Shown: positions 1-7,453, counted from the stretch's first letter. The stretch: 64,000 nucleotides of DNA from Tissierella praeacuta DSM 18095 (GCF_900128955.1 NZ_FQTY01000008.1:1-64000), one strand, 5' to 3'. Numbers and translations are program-made. The notes: generated by a model not told the origin, from the sequence alone.

Positions 1-6
1 ACCTCC
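1..6 (-). promoter_or_regulatory. Shine-Dalgarno of a gene beyond the left edge
   Basis: On the minus strand these bases read GGAGGT just after the stop of the 7-255 gene. A further leftward element gene probably starts a few bases outside the window, so the leftward operon continues past the edge. Confidence 0.5.
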
Positions 7-255
7 TTATTTTTCTGGCATTTGAAACACAGAATAGCTTTGAAAGCTTTCCATCTCATAATTTGCTATCTCCCTCATATTTGATACTCCTACACATTGA
101 GTCAGCTGTTCTTGTATTTCATCTAAAACTTCCATAGCTCTTTCTTCTGTTTCATATTTTCCTAAGGTCCAATTTCTGCACATAATTGTATTACCTACTA
201 CCTCAAGTGAAGTTACATCTATTAGTTCTTTTCTACTTTGGCTTCTAATCCACAT
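7..255 (-). CDS. small element-encoded protein of unknown function
   Basis: An 82-residue acidic protein with no recognised catalytic motif. The stretch around residues 31-50 (TLGKYETEERAMEVLDEI) is of a kind I associate with small Firmicute phage proteins, but I cannot assign a family. The start is ATG with AAAGGGG about 8 bases upstream, and it overlaps the stop of the AbrB-like gene by 11 bases, which implies translational coupling in the leftward operon. Confidence 0.6.
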   Translation of the reverse strand: MWIRSQSRKELIDVTSLEVVGNTIMCRNWTLGKYETEERAMEVLDEIQEQLTQCVGVSNMREIANYEMESFQSYSVFQMPEK

Positions 256-625
256 TGTTTACTCCCCTTTCAACTATTTCATTAATTTTATTGATTATTG
301 TTCTACATAAGTATCTTGATTGCTTGTATTTTAAAATTTCATCTTCAGTTATCTGTGATGATTCAGTTAAATCGTGTTGTCTTATAATAATGTCTCTATC
401 TTTTATCCTTTCTTTAAGTGCTGCTATAATTTCCTCTAATTCTTCATCCTCAAAATCAAATACTTTCTCAGTATGATATTTTTTTAAAGTTACTGTTCCA
501 TCTTTTGAATTAGTAGAAACCTCTAAAGGATCTCCTTCTCTAATTCTTAGAGTTCTTCTAATCTCTTTAGGAATTACAACTCTACCTAATTCATCTATTC
601 TTCTAACTATTCCTGTGTGTTCCAC
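245..625 (-). CDS. AbrB/MazE/SpoVT-family DNA-binding protein
   Basis: The N-terminus carries the swapped-hairpin AbrB fold signature (GIVRRIDELGRVVIPKEIRR), with a beta segment rich in basic and acidic residues ending near residue 48. A longer acidic helical tail follows (EDEELEEIIAALKERIKDRD), probably for oligomerisation. I place the start at a GTG at 623-625 because GGAGGTG lies 5-6 bases upstream; the open frame extends further but has no ribosome site. AbrB proteins are transition-state or phage regulators. Its position in the leftward element operon suggests control of element genes, which is an inference. Confidence 0.85.
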   Translation of the reverse strand: MEHTGIVRRIDELGRVVIPKEIRRTLRIREGDPLEVSTNSKDGTVTLKKYHTEKVFDFEDEELEEIIAALKERIKDRDIIIRQHDLTESSQITEDEILKYKQSRYLCRTIINKINEIVERGVNNVD

Positions 626-627
626 TG

Positions 628-834
628 TTACACCTCCTCCCTGCACCAATCAGGATAAATTGGATATAAAATAAATCCATACTTCTCATGCTCATACTCA
701 ACAGTTCCATATCTGTCATTGCCTTCAAAACTAACTTCTTTTCCATCTATCAAATCTACATGATGACTTAGTACCTTCTGTATATTTTTAGGTGCATGTC
801 TTTTAAAAAGCTTTTTATCAAATATTATTTTCAA
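628..834 (-). CDS. hypothetical small element protein
   Basis: A protein of about 69 residues, basic at the N-terminus (LKIIFDKKLFKRHAPKN) and ending in an aromatic-rich segment (YGFILYPIYPDWCREEV). I recognise no family. The proposed start is a TTG at 832-834 because GGAGGG sits 6 bases upstream; the open frame extends further upstream through the coding sequence of the 36-codon gene at 852-962. It ends 3 bases before the AbrB-like start, consistent with one operon. Confidence 0.55.
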   Translation of the reverse strand: MKIIFDKKLFKRHAPKNIQKVLSHHVDLIDGKEVSFEGNDRYGTVEYEHEKYGFILYPIYPDWCREEV

Positions 835-851
835 GCCTGTCCCTCCTATCA

Positions 852-962
852 CTAAAAACTTATATTTGTAGTTTCGTACCAAAGCCTTAAGGATTTCCAA
901 GTTGGTTCAATACCATTCCTTAGACATTTTTGTACATAATAAGTTAAGTACTTGATATTCAT
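852..962 (-). CDS. 36-residue element peptide
   Basis: A short gene: ATG at 960-962 with GGAGGT 6 bases upstream and a TAG stop at 852-854. The peptide starts MNIKYLTYYVQKCLRNG, is basic and aromatic-rich, and ends with WYETTNISF. The strong ribosome site and tight fit between neighbours (13 bases after the gene upstream, 17 bases before the next proposed start) favour a real gene. No family is recognised. Confidence 0.5.
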   Translation of the reverse strand: MNIKYLTYYVQKCLRNGIEPTWKSLRLWYETTNISF

Positions 963-974
963 TGTTTAGACCTC

Positions 975-1271
975 CTATATATTTTTTAGTAATACGTTTT
1001 TAATGCTTTCTATTACCTGATCCTTAGTTTTAATTACTTCTAATAATTGTTCCTTTTCTGCTTCAAGTTGAAGTTCCCTTGTGGTCTTTCCTAGATTCCT
1101 AACATTCATATAATCTTCTAAGTGAACCTGGGTAAATCTAGCCTCATTACCTACATAAAAGCAATTTAATCTTTTTCTTTTTATTTCTCTTCTGATGGTT
1201 TCATCAGACGCACCAAATATTTCTGCTAAATCTTTTGTAGTGTAGATTTTAACTTCCGATTCCTTCCCCAT
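975..1271 (-). CDS. helix-turn-helix excisionase/MerR-like DNA-binding protein
   Basis: Residues 8-50 form a winged-helix/excisionase-type HTH (YTTKDLAEIFGASDETIRRE, then KRKRLNCFYVG and RFTQVHLEDYM). A coiled-coil tail follows (ELQLEAEKEQLLEVIKTKDQ). The start is set at the ATG at 1269-1271 because GAGGTG lies 6 bases upstream; the upstream GTG at 1280 overlaps the ribosome site. Proteins of this build act as excisionases or replication-accessory DNA binders in mobile elements. The integrase has no other obvious partner in the window, so an Xis role is possible but unproven. Confidence 0.7.
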   Translation of the reverse strand: MGKESEVKIYTTKDLAEIFGASDETIRREIKRKRLNCFYVGNEARFTQVHLEDYMNVRNLGKTTRELQLEAEKEQLLEVIKTKDQVIESIKNVLLKNI

Positions 1272-1307
1272 ACTTCTCACCTCAATTTTATGATTTTCCT
1301 TATTCCT

Positions 1308-1991
1308 TTATCTCTCAAATAAACTTAACTGTGATTTAGATCTAAAGCTTTTTACTGCTCTTATACTCTCATCAATTAATCTCATATTATTAGTCAATTT
1401 CTTATAAGGAACATCTTGCCACGCATTGGCATCTAGCATTAATAGAACTCTTTGCTTCACTAAATCAACCTCTCCAATTTCTCTATCATCACCTAGACTA
1501 TTTTTAATGTAGTTATTAATGTCTATTTTATTTGCATGAGTTGGTCTATAGTTTTCTTCATATTTAGATAATCTTTGGTCTATGCTAGTAAATAATTTAT
1601 CTTCTAAAGTCTCCATGATGTTGTTAACTATTGCAGTCTGTGAAATGTGGTATACCTCCTTTAATGTATTTTCCATTTTATTGAATGCTTCTATATATTT
1701 AAGCTTCCATTCTAGAGCTTTCTTGCCAGTAAACCCCATTGCTAGTAATGTAAAACCATCTCTTGTTAGTAAATATTCTTTATAGCGGACTCCATTTGCT
1801 TCTTTTGTTGTATATTTACCTTCTATAAATAGAGAACTCAATTTTGACGAATCTGTATTTTTCAATGTTTCTATATAGTTTTCTACTGATTTTATGACAT
1901 TATCATGAGACTTCTCAAAATTCTCTGCTACTTCTCTACTGCTAACTGTTAATTTACCATCTTTGTTTTGAATGTTTATTAAATTATTCAC
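1308..1991 (-). CDS. Rha-family phage regulatory protein with ORF6C-like C-terminus
   Basis: The N-terminal 100 residues match the Rha/pRha domain (LTVSSREVAENFEKSHDNVI, then YLLTRDGFTLLAMGFTGKKA). After a linker, the last 90 residues resemble the ORF6C/KilA-C DNA-binding domain (IGEVDLVKQRVLLMLDANAW). Rha proteins are lambdoid-type phage regulators or antirepressors. GTG start with GGAGGG 5 bases upstream. It is in the leftward early operon, directly downstream of the Cro and BC1881 genes apart from the opposed 2050-2283 gene. Confidence 0.85.
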   Translation of the reverse strand: MNNLINIQNKDGKLTVSSREVAENFEKSHDNVIKSVENYIETLKNTDSSKLSSLFIEGKYTTKEANGVRYKEYLLTRDGFTLLAMGFTGKKALEWKLKYIEAFNKMENTLKEVYHISQTAIVNNIMETLEDKLFTSIDQRLSKYEENYRPTHANKIDINNYIKNSLGDDREIGEVDLVKQRVLLMLDANAWQDVPYKKLTNNMRLIDESIRAVKSFRSKSQLSLFER

Positions 1992-2049
1992 TTAATCCCT
2001 CCTTTGTTTTGTCCCCCTTTTATGTTAGAATTTGGTAAAGGGGGTGATA

Positions 2050-2283
2050 ATGATGAGTAACTTCTTAGATTGGCTATCTAAGTCACGAATAAAAAATATG
2101 GATACTATCAAAGGTGACTTTGCCAGAGATATACTCAGAGATAGAAATTTTCCTAATACTGATGATAAGGATGAAATTTATCAGTATATTAAGTCCCAAC
2201 TTAGAAAACACAATCATCCTGAATCTTTCAGTGAATTTACAAGCCTTTATAGATATTATTTAAAAGTCACTAATAACAAGTAA
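2050..2283 (+). CDS. YozE-like SAM-like-fold protein
   Basis: A 77-residue protein resembling the YozE 'sterile alpha motif-like' family: F-x-x-WL near the start, KGDFARDILRD, then NFPNTDDKDEIYQYIKSQ and a final FxEFxxLYRYY block. It starts at ATG 2050 (or 2053) behind AAAGGGGG. The function of the family is unknown. Oddly, it is the only rightward gene within the leftward early block, and its end overlaps the opposed BC1881-like gene by 24 bases. Confidence 0.7.
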   Translation: MMSNFLDWLSKSRIKNMDTIKGDFARDILRDRNFPNTDDKDEIYQYIKSQLRKHNHPESFSEFTSLYRYYLKVTNNK

Positions 2284-2445
2284 TTTATAATTATTAGGAA
2301 GTTTAACAAGACCCCTATCTTGTGAGTACTTCCTTTTAATTTGTACTTCATATTTACTATAAAGACCACAATCATAGGATTTTACATTTTTTCTAACCTC
2401 TAGCTCTTTTATTAAATCTTTAGTCGATATATCTTTTAAATTCAC
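2260..2445 (-). CDS. BC1881-family-like small phage protein
   Basis: A protein of about 61 residues beginning MNLKDISTKDLIKELEVRK, the pattern of the BC1881 family of small Bacillus/Clostridium phage proteins of unknown function. The second GTG (2443-2445) is preferred over the first (2452-2454) because GGAGG lies 8 bases from it and touches the first. It is the second gene after Cro in the early leftward operon. Confidence 0.6.
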   Translation of the reverse strand: MNLKDISTKDLIKELEVRKNVKSYDCGLYSKYEVQIKRKYSQDRGLVKLPNNYKLLVISDF

Positions 2446-2523
2446 CCCTCTCACCTCCTCTCAATTGATACCTTTTAAATTATTAACTCTTATTTACCTT
2501 ATTTGATTTGCTAAATTAGCAAA

Positions 2524-2727
2524 CTAATTTGTAAAAAAATTTTCTATTTGACAATCTAATACCTTAGCTAATTTGGGCAACATATCTGCTTTAAATGAAT
2601 AATCACCTTCCTCATATTTTAAATACGTAGATGCATTCTTGAATCCTAATTCCTTAGCTACTTCTTGCAAAGTTAAATTGTTTTCTATTCTTTTATTTTT
2701 TATATATTCATGATTTAATCTTTTCAA
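2524..2727 (-). CDS. Cro-like XRE-family repressor
   Basis: A 67-residue single HTH_3 domain protein (NNLTLQEVAKELGFKNASTY, then YLKYEEGDYSFKADMLPKLA). TTG at 2725-2727 is the preferred start because AGAGGTG is 6 bases upstream; the GTG at 2736 lies within the ribosome site. It is divergent from the CI-like gene across the operator array and is the first gene of the leftward operon, the classic Cro position. Confidence 0.85.
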   Translation of the reverse strand: MKRLNHEYIKNKRIENNLTLQEVAKELGFKNASTYLKYEEGDYSFKADMLPKLAKVLDCQIENFFTN

Positions 2728-2776
2728 TAATTTCACCTCTCTTTTTGTTTTCTATTTTAGCAATCCTTTTACAATC

Positions 2777-2805
2777 ATTATATATTGCTATTTTAGAAAA
2801 GTCAA
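2777..2805 (-). promoter_or_regulatory. leftward early promoter (Cro side)
   Basis: The minus strand reads TTGACT at 2805-2800, a 17-base spacer, and TATAAT at 2782-2777. The spacer contains one of the repeated dyads (2785-2800), so a repressor bound there would block polymerase. Confidence 0.8.
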
Positions 2806-2870
2806 TACTTTATTTTCTATTTTAACAAAATTGTTTATTTCTATTATGGAAAAGTGTATAATTGAATTGT

Positions 2871-2879
2871 TGCTATAAT
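2871..2879 (+). promoter_or_regulatory. extended -10 of the CI-like gene promoter
   Basis: TGCTATAAT gives a perfect -10 preceded by an extended TG, 24 bases before the CI start codon. No good -35 is visible 17 bases upstream. It overlaps the fifth operator dyad, consistent with autoregulation. Confidence 0.6.
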
Positions 2880-2902
2880 AGAAATATAAAGGAGGCATCT
2901 GT

Positions 2903-3313
2903 ATGAGCATTAGTAACAGAATTAAAACTCTAAGAGAAGAAAAAGATATTAACCAGAGAGATTTTGCTGATATGATTCAAATAAACAACAGTGTATTGAG
3001 TAGAATTGAATCTGGGGAAAGACCAGTTAGGGATGATGAGATTGTTAGAATAGCGGAAGCATTAGGAGTATCTACAGACTATCTTCTAGGCAGAACAGAT
3101 ATAAAAAACCCAGAAGACAAAATCAAAAACTTAGACAAATTAGCACATAAAGAAATAAATTCAGTAGAAGATGCACTAGAAATTATAGAATCACAAGAAG
3201 GCTTAATGTTAAAAGGCGAAATGTTAACAGATGAAGATAAATTACTGCTAGCCAATGCTCTCCAGCTAGGCATGAAATATGTTTTAGATAAAAAACAAAA
3301 GGAGAAGAAATAA
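2903..3313 (+). CDS. CI-like XRE-family repressor
   Basis: A 136-residue protein with an N-terminal HTH_3 domain (residues 6-60: DINQRDFADMIQINNSVLSR, then ALGVSTDYLLGRT). A linker and helical C-terminus follow, with no LexA-type peptidase domain. AAAGGAGG stands 7-8 bases before the ATG. Repressors of this type paired with an ImmA protease are relieved by proteolysis, as in ICEBs1 (ImmR/ImmA). The neighbouring protease gene makes that model likely here. Confidence 0.88.
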   Translation: MSISNRIKTLREEKDINQRDFADMIQINNSVLSRIESGERPVRDDEIVRIAEALGVSTDYLLGRTDIKNPEDKIKNLDKLAHKEINSVEDALEIIESQEGLMLKGEMLTDEDKLLLANALQLGMKYVLDKKQKEKK

Positions 3314-3344
3314 AAAATCCTTTGTTGACAGGGGAGGAATACAT

Positions 3345-3815
3345 ATGTGCCAAGATATAATAGAAATTAAAGATGGTTTATTAGAACTATATAATACTAG
3401 AAACCCTTTTGAACTTTGTAGATGCCTTGATATAAAAATTATAGAAACAAACTTAGGTAATAATATATTAGGGTTCTTTCAAAGAATAATGGAAGAAGAA
3501 ATAATATACTTAAATAATAATATAGATAATTATAATGAAAAGAAATATGTATGTTTCCATGAATTAGGACATGTTGTTTGCCATCCTGAACTATCTATAT
3601 GTTTTTTAGAAAAAACTTTGTACATAACTGATAGATATGAAAATCAAGCAGATATATTTGCTGCATATTTTTTAATTCCAGATGATGATAAGATAGATAT
3701 CTGCGAAATAGAAAATATGACAACTAAACAATTAAGTTCATATTTCAAAGTTCCAGAGAGATTAATTGAATTGAGATTTGAACAACGATGTTTAGAGCCA
3801 ATCAAGGCTCTTTAA
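3345..3815 (+). CDS. ImmA/IrrE-family metallopeptidase
   Basis: A 156-residue protein with the zinc metalloprotease motif HELGH in CFHELGHVVCHPE (about residues 66-78) and a downstream acidic residue in YENQADIFAAYFLIP, typical of the IrrE N-terminal-like family. It lies 31 bases after the CI-like gene with GGGGAGG before its ATG. In known systems such proteases cleave the cognate XRE repressor to induce the element. The substrate here is inferred to be the 2903-3313 product. Confidence 0.9.
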   Translation: MCQDIIEIKDGLLELYNTRNPFELCRCLDIKIIETNLGNNILGFFQRIMEEEIIYLNNNIDNYNEKKYVCFHELGHVVCHPELSICFLEKTLYITDRYENQADIFAAYFLIPDDDKIDICEIENMTTKQLSSYFKVPERLIELRFEQRCLEPIKAL

Positions 3816-3863
3816 TATAAAGCTAATAAAGAACATAGGTTTTTGAAAGGAGGTGAAAATATA

Positions 3864-5030
3864 ATGGCCATAAGAGAAATAGAAGGTGGTTATTATGTAG
3901 AAGTGTTTTTAGGTGCAGATCCCGTCACTGGTAAAAAAATAAGAAAAACAAAAACTTTTAAACCTAAGAGCAGAGAAAATTTAAAATTAGCTAAGGCCTG
4001 GGAAGTAAAGATTCAAGAGCAATATATGAATGGTGAACTAACTGCCAAAGGAAATACTTTACTAAATGACTTCTTAGATGATTGGTTTACAACCTTTATT
4101 GAAGGCAAGAAAGCATATAATACAGAAAGACGATACAAAGTATTTGTTGACTGTATAAAAACTCACCTAGGACAAGTTAAACTTAATAAATTGAAAACTA
4201 AAATGGTTGATGAGTTTTATAACAAAATGTCTAAGGAAATGATTACGCTTAAAAATGGAACTACTCAAAGAAGGTATGCAAATGGTACAATTCTTAAAAC
4301 TCATAAAATGTTTAAGTTGGCCATAGATCAGGCTGTAAAATGGGAAATGATTTCTAAAAATGTTGTATCCTTAGCTAGTCCACCTGTAGATGACAAAAGA
4401 AAGATACAACATTGGAGCATAGAACTCATTGAAGAATTTCTTAAATATATAAAAGATACAACCACTTATCTGCCTGCGTTTATTGCGTTTCATACTGGAT
4501 TAAGAGAAGGTGAAGTTTCAGCCCTAAGATGGGAAGATATCAATCTAAAAGAAGGCTATATAATGGTGAATCACAACATGGTTGAAAAGAAAGGCGAAGG
4601 TTTAGTATTAGAAGATACTAAAACCCCTGCTAGTAAGGCTAAAGTAGCTTTAACTAAGGAACTAACGTCTGTCCTTAAATCTGTCCTGAAAGAGCAAAAG
4701 AAACATAAATTAAAAACAAAAATAGAAGTAGAATATGTTTGCAGATGGGAAGATGGTAGACCTTTAAGACCTACTTATATATCAAAATCTTTTACAAAGT
4801 TTGCAAAAGAATTTTCAGAACAGAAGGGAATAGACAGAATTACTTTTCACGGCCTCAGGCACTCCCACGCAACGATTTTATATTCAATAGGAGCTAATAG
4901 CCAAGAAATATCTAAAAGGCTAAGACACTCAAGAGTATCAACTACAGACGATATCTACATCCATGTTACAGAAGAAATAAAAAAATCTACTGCTGAGCTA
5001 TTTGACAAAGCAGTAGAAAAGGTTAAATAA
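3864..5030 (+). CDS. tyrosine recombinase / integrase
   Basis: A 388-residue phage-type integrase. It has an N-terminal AP2-like arm-binding domain (EGGYYVEVFLGADPVTGKK), a SAM-like core-binding domain (about residues 55-165) and a C-terminal catalytic domain. Visible catalytic elements are the first Arg in HTGLREGE, HGLRHSH (H-x-x-R), a His/Arg in LRHSRVS and the nucleophile Tyr in DDIYIHV. ATG 3864 is chosen because AAGGAGGTG precedes it; the frame opens earlier at a TTG. The gene reads toward tRNA-Cys, whose 3' end is the probable attachment site. Confidence 0.95.
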   Translation: MAIREIEGGYYVEVFLGADPVTGKKIRKTKTFKPKSRENLKLAKAWEVKIQEQYMNGELTAKGNTLLNDFLDDWFTTFIEGKKAYNTERRYKVFVDCIKTHLGQVKLNKLKTKMVDEFYNKMSKEMITLKNGTTQRRYANGTILKTHKMFKLAIDQAVKWEMISKNVVSLASPPVDDKRKIQHWSIELIEEFLKYIKDTTTYLPAFIAFHTGLREGEVSALRWEDINLKEGYIMVNHNMVEKKGEGLVLEDTKTPASKAKVALTKELTSVLKSVLKEQKKHKLKTKIEVEYVCRWEDGRPLRPTYISKSFTKFAKEFSEQKGIDRITFHGLRHSHATILYSIGANSQEISKRLRHSRVSTTDDIYIHVTEEIKKSTAELFDKAVEKVK

Positions 5031-5040
5031 TTAATATATA

Positions 5041-5070
5041 AATAAATTCCCTGGTCAGAGGGAATTTATT
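5041..5070 (+). terminator. terminator after the integrase
   Basis: Twelve-base perfect arms AATAAATTCCCT / AGGGAATTTATT around a short loop, followed by TTTT. It starts 11 bases after the integrase stop. Confidence 0.85.
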
Positions 5071-5073
5071 TTT

Positions 5074-5137
5074 TAGGACAGATATTTCCCCTTAGGACAG
5101 AAATAGGACAGATTTGATTTTTTCTCAATCTGTCCTA
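5074..5137. repeat. TAGGACAGA repeats, likely integrase arm-type sites
   Basis: The 9-mer TAGGACAGA occurs three times directly (5074-5082, 5093-5101, 5104-5112) and once inverted (5129-5137). The last direct copy and the inverted copy can also form a hairpin with an 11-bp core. They sit between the integrase and the tRNA-Cys 3' end, where arm-binding sites of tyrosine integrases are usually found. Confidence 0.6.
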
Positions 5138-5160
5138 ACCTTTATAAACGTGTATTTATC

Positions 5161-5235
5161 TGGAGGCGCCACCCAGATTTGAACTGGGGAGTAAAGGTTT
5201 TGCAGACCTCTGCCTTACCGCTTGGCTATGGCGCC
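5161..5235 (-). tRNA. tRNA-Cys (GCA)
   Basis: A full cloverleaf on the minus strand from GGCGCC (5235) to an encoded CCA (5163-5161). The anticodon loop reads CTGCAAA, giving GCA. The T arm is GGTTCAAATC-like. The 3' end faces the integrase, making this the likely insertion site of the element. Confidence 0.95.
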
Positions 5236-5269
5236 AAATATATAGCCCTAAAATTACTTAGGGCAAATT

Positions 5270-5344
5270 TGGAGCGGAAAACGAGATTCGAACTCGCGAC
5301 CCTCGCCTTGGCAAGGCGATGCTCTACCACTGAGCCATTTCCGC
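5270..5344 (-). tRNA. tRNA-Gly (GCC)
   Basis: Minus-strand cloverleaf from GCGGAAA (5344) to an encoded CCA (5272-5270). The anticodon stem-loop CGCCTTGCCAAGGCG gives anticodon GCC. T arm GTTCGAATC. Confidence 0.95.
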
Positions 5345-5436
5345 AGGATTTTCACTACCTTATTATAATAACATAAGTTACTATAAATTGTCAATATCTC
5401 TTTTATACTTTTTAAATTATCTTCCATAAAGTATAT

Positions 5437-5512
5437 TGGTGCCCGGAGCCGGAATCGAACCAGCGACACGTAGATTTTCAGTCTACTGCTCTACCGACTG
5501 AGCTATCCGGGC
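5437..5512 (-). tRNA. tRNA-Phe (GAA)
   Basis: Minus-strand cloverleaf from GCCCGGA (5512) to an encoded CCA (5439-5437). The anticodon loop ACTGAAAAT gives GAA. T arm GTTCGATTC. It is first in the Phe-Gly-Cys cluster, which is transcribed leftward. Confidence 0.95.
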
Positions 5513-5563
5513 GTGATGTTTGCTACTGCAAACACAACAATACATAGTATATAACAACTTCCT

Positions 5564-6442
5564 CTATTTGTCAACTATTAATTTTTCTAACTCTTCTTTT
5601 GAAAAATTATACTTGGTATTACAGAAATGACACACTACTTCCGCTTTTCCATCCTCCTCTATCATAGCTCTTATTTCTTCTTTTCCTACACTAAGCAGTA
5701 CATTTTCAATCCTTTCTCTAGAACAATCACAACTATAACTAATATCTACCTTATCTAAAATTTCCATCTCAAATCCTTTTAATAACTCTTGCATAATATC
5801 TTCTGGTGATAATCCTCTGTCTATTAAAGAAGATATTGAGGGTATTTTGGATATTGCTTCTTCGATTTTAGTTATATCCTCATCTGATACATCTGGTAAT
5901 AATTGAATTATATACCCCCCTGATGCTTTAACAGATATATCTCTATCAACTAATACTCCCAACCCTATAGCTGATGGTTGCTGTTCAGATAATGCATAAT
6001 ACATTGCTAAATCCTCAGCAATTTCTCCTGTTACTAAATTAGCTTGTCCAACATAAGGATCCTTAAGTCCTAAGTCCATAATAGTAGTTATAGTGCCATT
6101 AGAACCTACAAGTCTTCCTACATCTAGTTTGCCATCTTCTCTGCTAGGCACATCTGCATAAGGATAATCTACATAGCCTTTGACTATTCCTTTGTTATTT
6201 GCTACCATCATAATAGTTCCTATTGGTCCGTCTCCAGAAATCTTTAATGTAAGTCTATCATCCTCATTCTTCATCATTACTCCCATCATAGCTGCTGCTG
6301 TCAATGCTCTACCTAATGCTGCTGTAGCAGTTGGTGAAGTATTGTGAGTATTTCTTGCCTTCTCTACCATATTAGTTGTAGTAGCTACAAATATTCGAAT
6401 ATTTCCCGTTTTATCTATACCTCTTATTAAATAATCTTTCAT
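5564..6442 (-). CDS. hslO: Hsp33 redox-regulated chaperone
   Basis: A 292-residue Hsp33, near the family's usual length. It opens with DYLIRGIDKTGNIRIFVATT and carries the C-terminal zinc/redox switch cysteines C238-x-C240 and C271-x-x-C274. In known members these release zinc and form disulfides under oxidative stress, activating the cytosolic holdase. The ATG at 6442 is chosen over an upstream TTG because it matches family starts. It stands 28 bases from the methyltransferase gene in the same orientation. Confidence 0.95.
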   Translation of the reverse strand: MKDYLIRGIDKTGNIRIFVATTTNMVEKARNTHNTSPTATAALGRALTAAAMMGVMMKNEDDRLTLKISGDGPIGTIMMVANNKGIVKGYVDYPYADVPSREDGKLDVGRLVGSNGTITTIMDLGLKDPYVGQANLVTGEIAEDLAMYYALSEQQPSAIGLGVLVDRDISVKASGGYIIQLLPDVSDEDITKIEEAISKIPSISSLIDRGLSPEDIMQELLKGFEMEILDKVDISYSCDCSRERIENVLLSVGKEEIRAMIEEDGKAEVVCHFCNTKYNFSKEELEKLIVDK

Positions 6443-6469
6443 CCTAATCACTCCCAAAACCTATATTTA

Positions 6470-7204
6470 TCATTTTATTGCAACAAAGTTTATTCTCTCC
6501 GTTTTTTCCACTGGTTTTTCAAATCCAAATGCTTGAAAACAGTCTATATGAGTAAATCCTGCTTTTTTAAGTAATTCTATTATTTCATCTAATTCATAAG
6601 CTTTCTCCCTATGTTCTTCATCAAATCTTTCGTATATTTCTCCATCATCACTATAGAAAAATGTCAAATAAAATTCACAAATATTTTTATTTTCATCATA
6701 ATAGTTTTGCCAAGTATAAAATACTTCTTCCCTATCTTCTACAAAAGTATTATTCCCTATGATGTACTTTAATTTATAAAAAGAATTTATATCAAATATA
6801 AATATACCATTATCCTCCAAATGATTCCATACATTTTTAAATGCTTTATATAATTCTTCCTTATTTGTTATATAATTTATACTGTCACATATAGAAATAA
6901 CAGAGTCATAGGATTCTTTTAAACTGAAATCTATCATATTTTGTCTTATTAATTTTACATTTTTAAACCTTCTAAGCTTTTCATAAGCTTGTGATAACAT
7001 ATTGTCCGATAAATCAAAACAAGTTAAATTATACCCTTTCTTAGCTAAATAATGAGAAAGGTTTCCTGTTCCACAGGCCATCTCCAAAATGCTCTTAGGT
7101 CTTTTATCATATCTTTTAAATATCTCTTCTATATAATTAAACCAATCCTCATAGTTAAAATCCATCATTAATTCATCATAGATACTAGCAAATTTATCGT
7201 ACAT
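6470..7204 (-). CDS. class I SAM-dependent methyltransferase
   Basis: A 244-residue Rossmann-fold methyltransferase. Motif I is SILEMACGTGNLSHYLAKKG near residues 39-57, with the acidic loop LTCFDLSDNM after it. Motif IV-like DSVISICDSINYI lies near residue 105. The substrate is not evident; it resembles UbiE/YrrT-like small-molecule methyltransferases. The ribosome site GGGGGG lies about 5 bases before the ATG. It probably shares a transcript with hslO. Confidence 0.85.
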   Translation of the reverse strand: MYDKFASIYDELMMDFNYEDWFNYIEEIFKRYDKRPKSILEMACGTGNLSHYLAKKGYNLTCFDLSDNMLSQAYEKLRRFKNVKLIRQNMIDFSLKESYDSVISICDSINYITNKEELYKAFKNVWNHLEDNGIFIFDINSFYKLKYIIGNNTFVEDREEVFYTWQNYYDENKNICEFYLTFFYSDDGEIYERFDEEHREKAYELDEIIELLKKAGFTHIDCFQAFGFEKPVEKTERINFVAIK

Positions 7205-7224
7205 ACTGCCCCCCCTTTTTTATT

Positions 7225-7404
7225 TTATTTATCTTTCTTATTCATTTCCCTTTTCCTTACAGTAATTAATCCACCTATTCTACCAGATTCTTTAGCCGTT
7301 AATCCTGCCCACCCTACTTCTTTAATTTTCTCCGTTAATCCAAGCTCTTCAGCTATTTCATATTTTAGTTTATCTTCTAATGTTTCTATTTTTTCTTTTT
7401 TCAT
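7225..7404 (-). CDS. alpha/beta-type small acid-soluble spore protein
   Basis: A short gene of 59 codons. ATG at 7402-7404 has AGGAGG 8 bases upstream and a TAA stop at 7225-7227. The product contains KLKYEIAEELGLTEKI, which matches the GPR protease site region of SASPs (cut at E-I-A), followed by GWAGLTAKESGRIGGLITVRK, the conserved DNA-binding block. SASPs coat and protect DNA in the forespore. Its presence is direct evidence that the organism sporulates. Confidence 0.9.
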   Translation of the reverse strand: MKKEKIETLEDKLKYEIAEELGLTEKIKEVGWAGLTAKESGRIGGLITVRKREMNKKDK

Positions 7405-7453
7405 ATTATCTTCCTCCTAATACTATTATGAGAAAGAACCCCTTCAATTATTC

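Larger units (their letters stand above)
2749..2884. repeat. five-copy operator array between Cro and CI genes
   Basis: Five related 15-16-bp dyads follow the pattern TTKCTATTNTAGMAA: 2749-2763, 2785-2800, 2814-2828, 2838-2852 and 2870-2884. Copy 2 lies in the spacer of the leftward promoter and copy 5 overlaps the -10 of the rightward promoter. The layout resembles a phage immunity region in which CI and Cro compete for the same sites. Confidence 0.8.

Noticed and set aside
5179-5469. Open frames on both strands through the tRNA cluster (about 65-71 codons)
   Set aside because: They lie over three clear tRNA genes, lack ribosome sites and encode tRNA-derived sequence.
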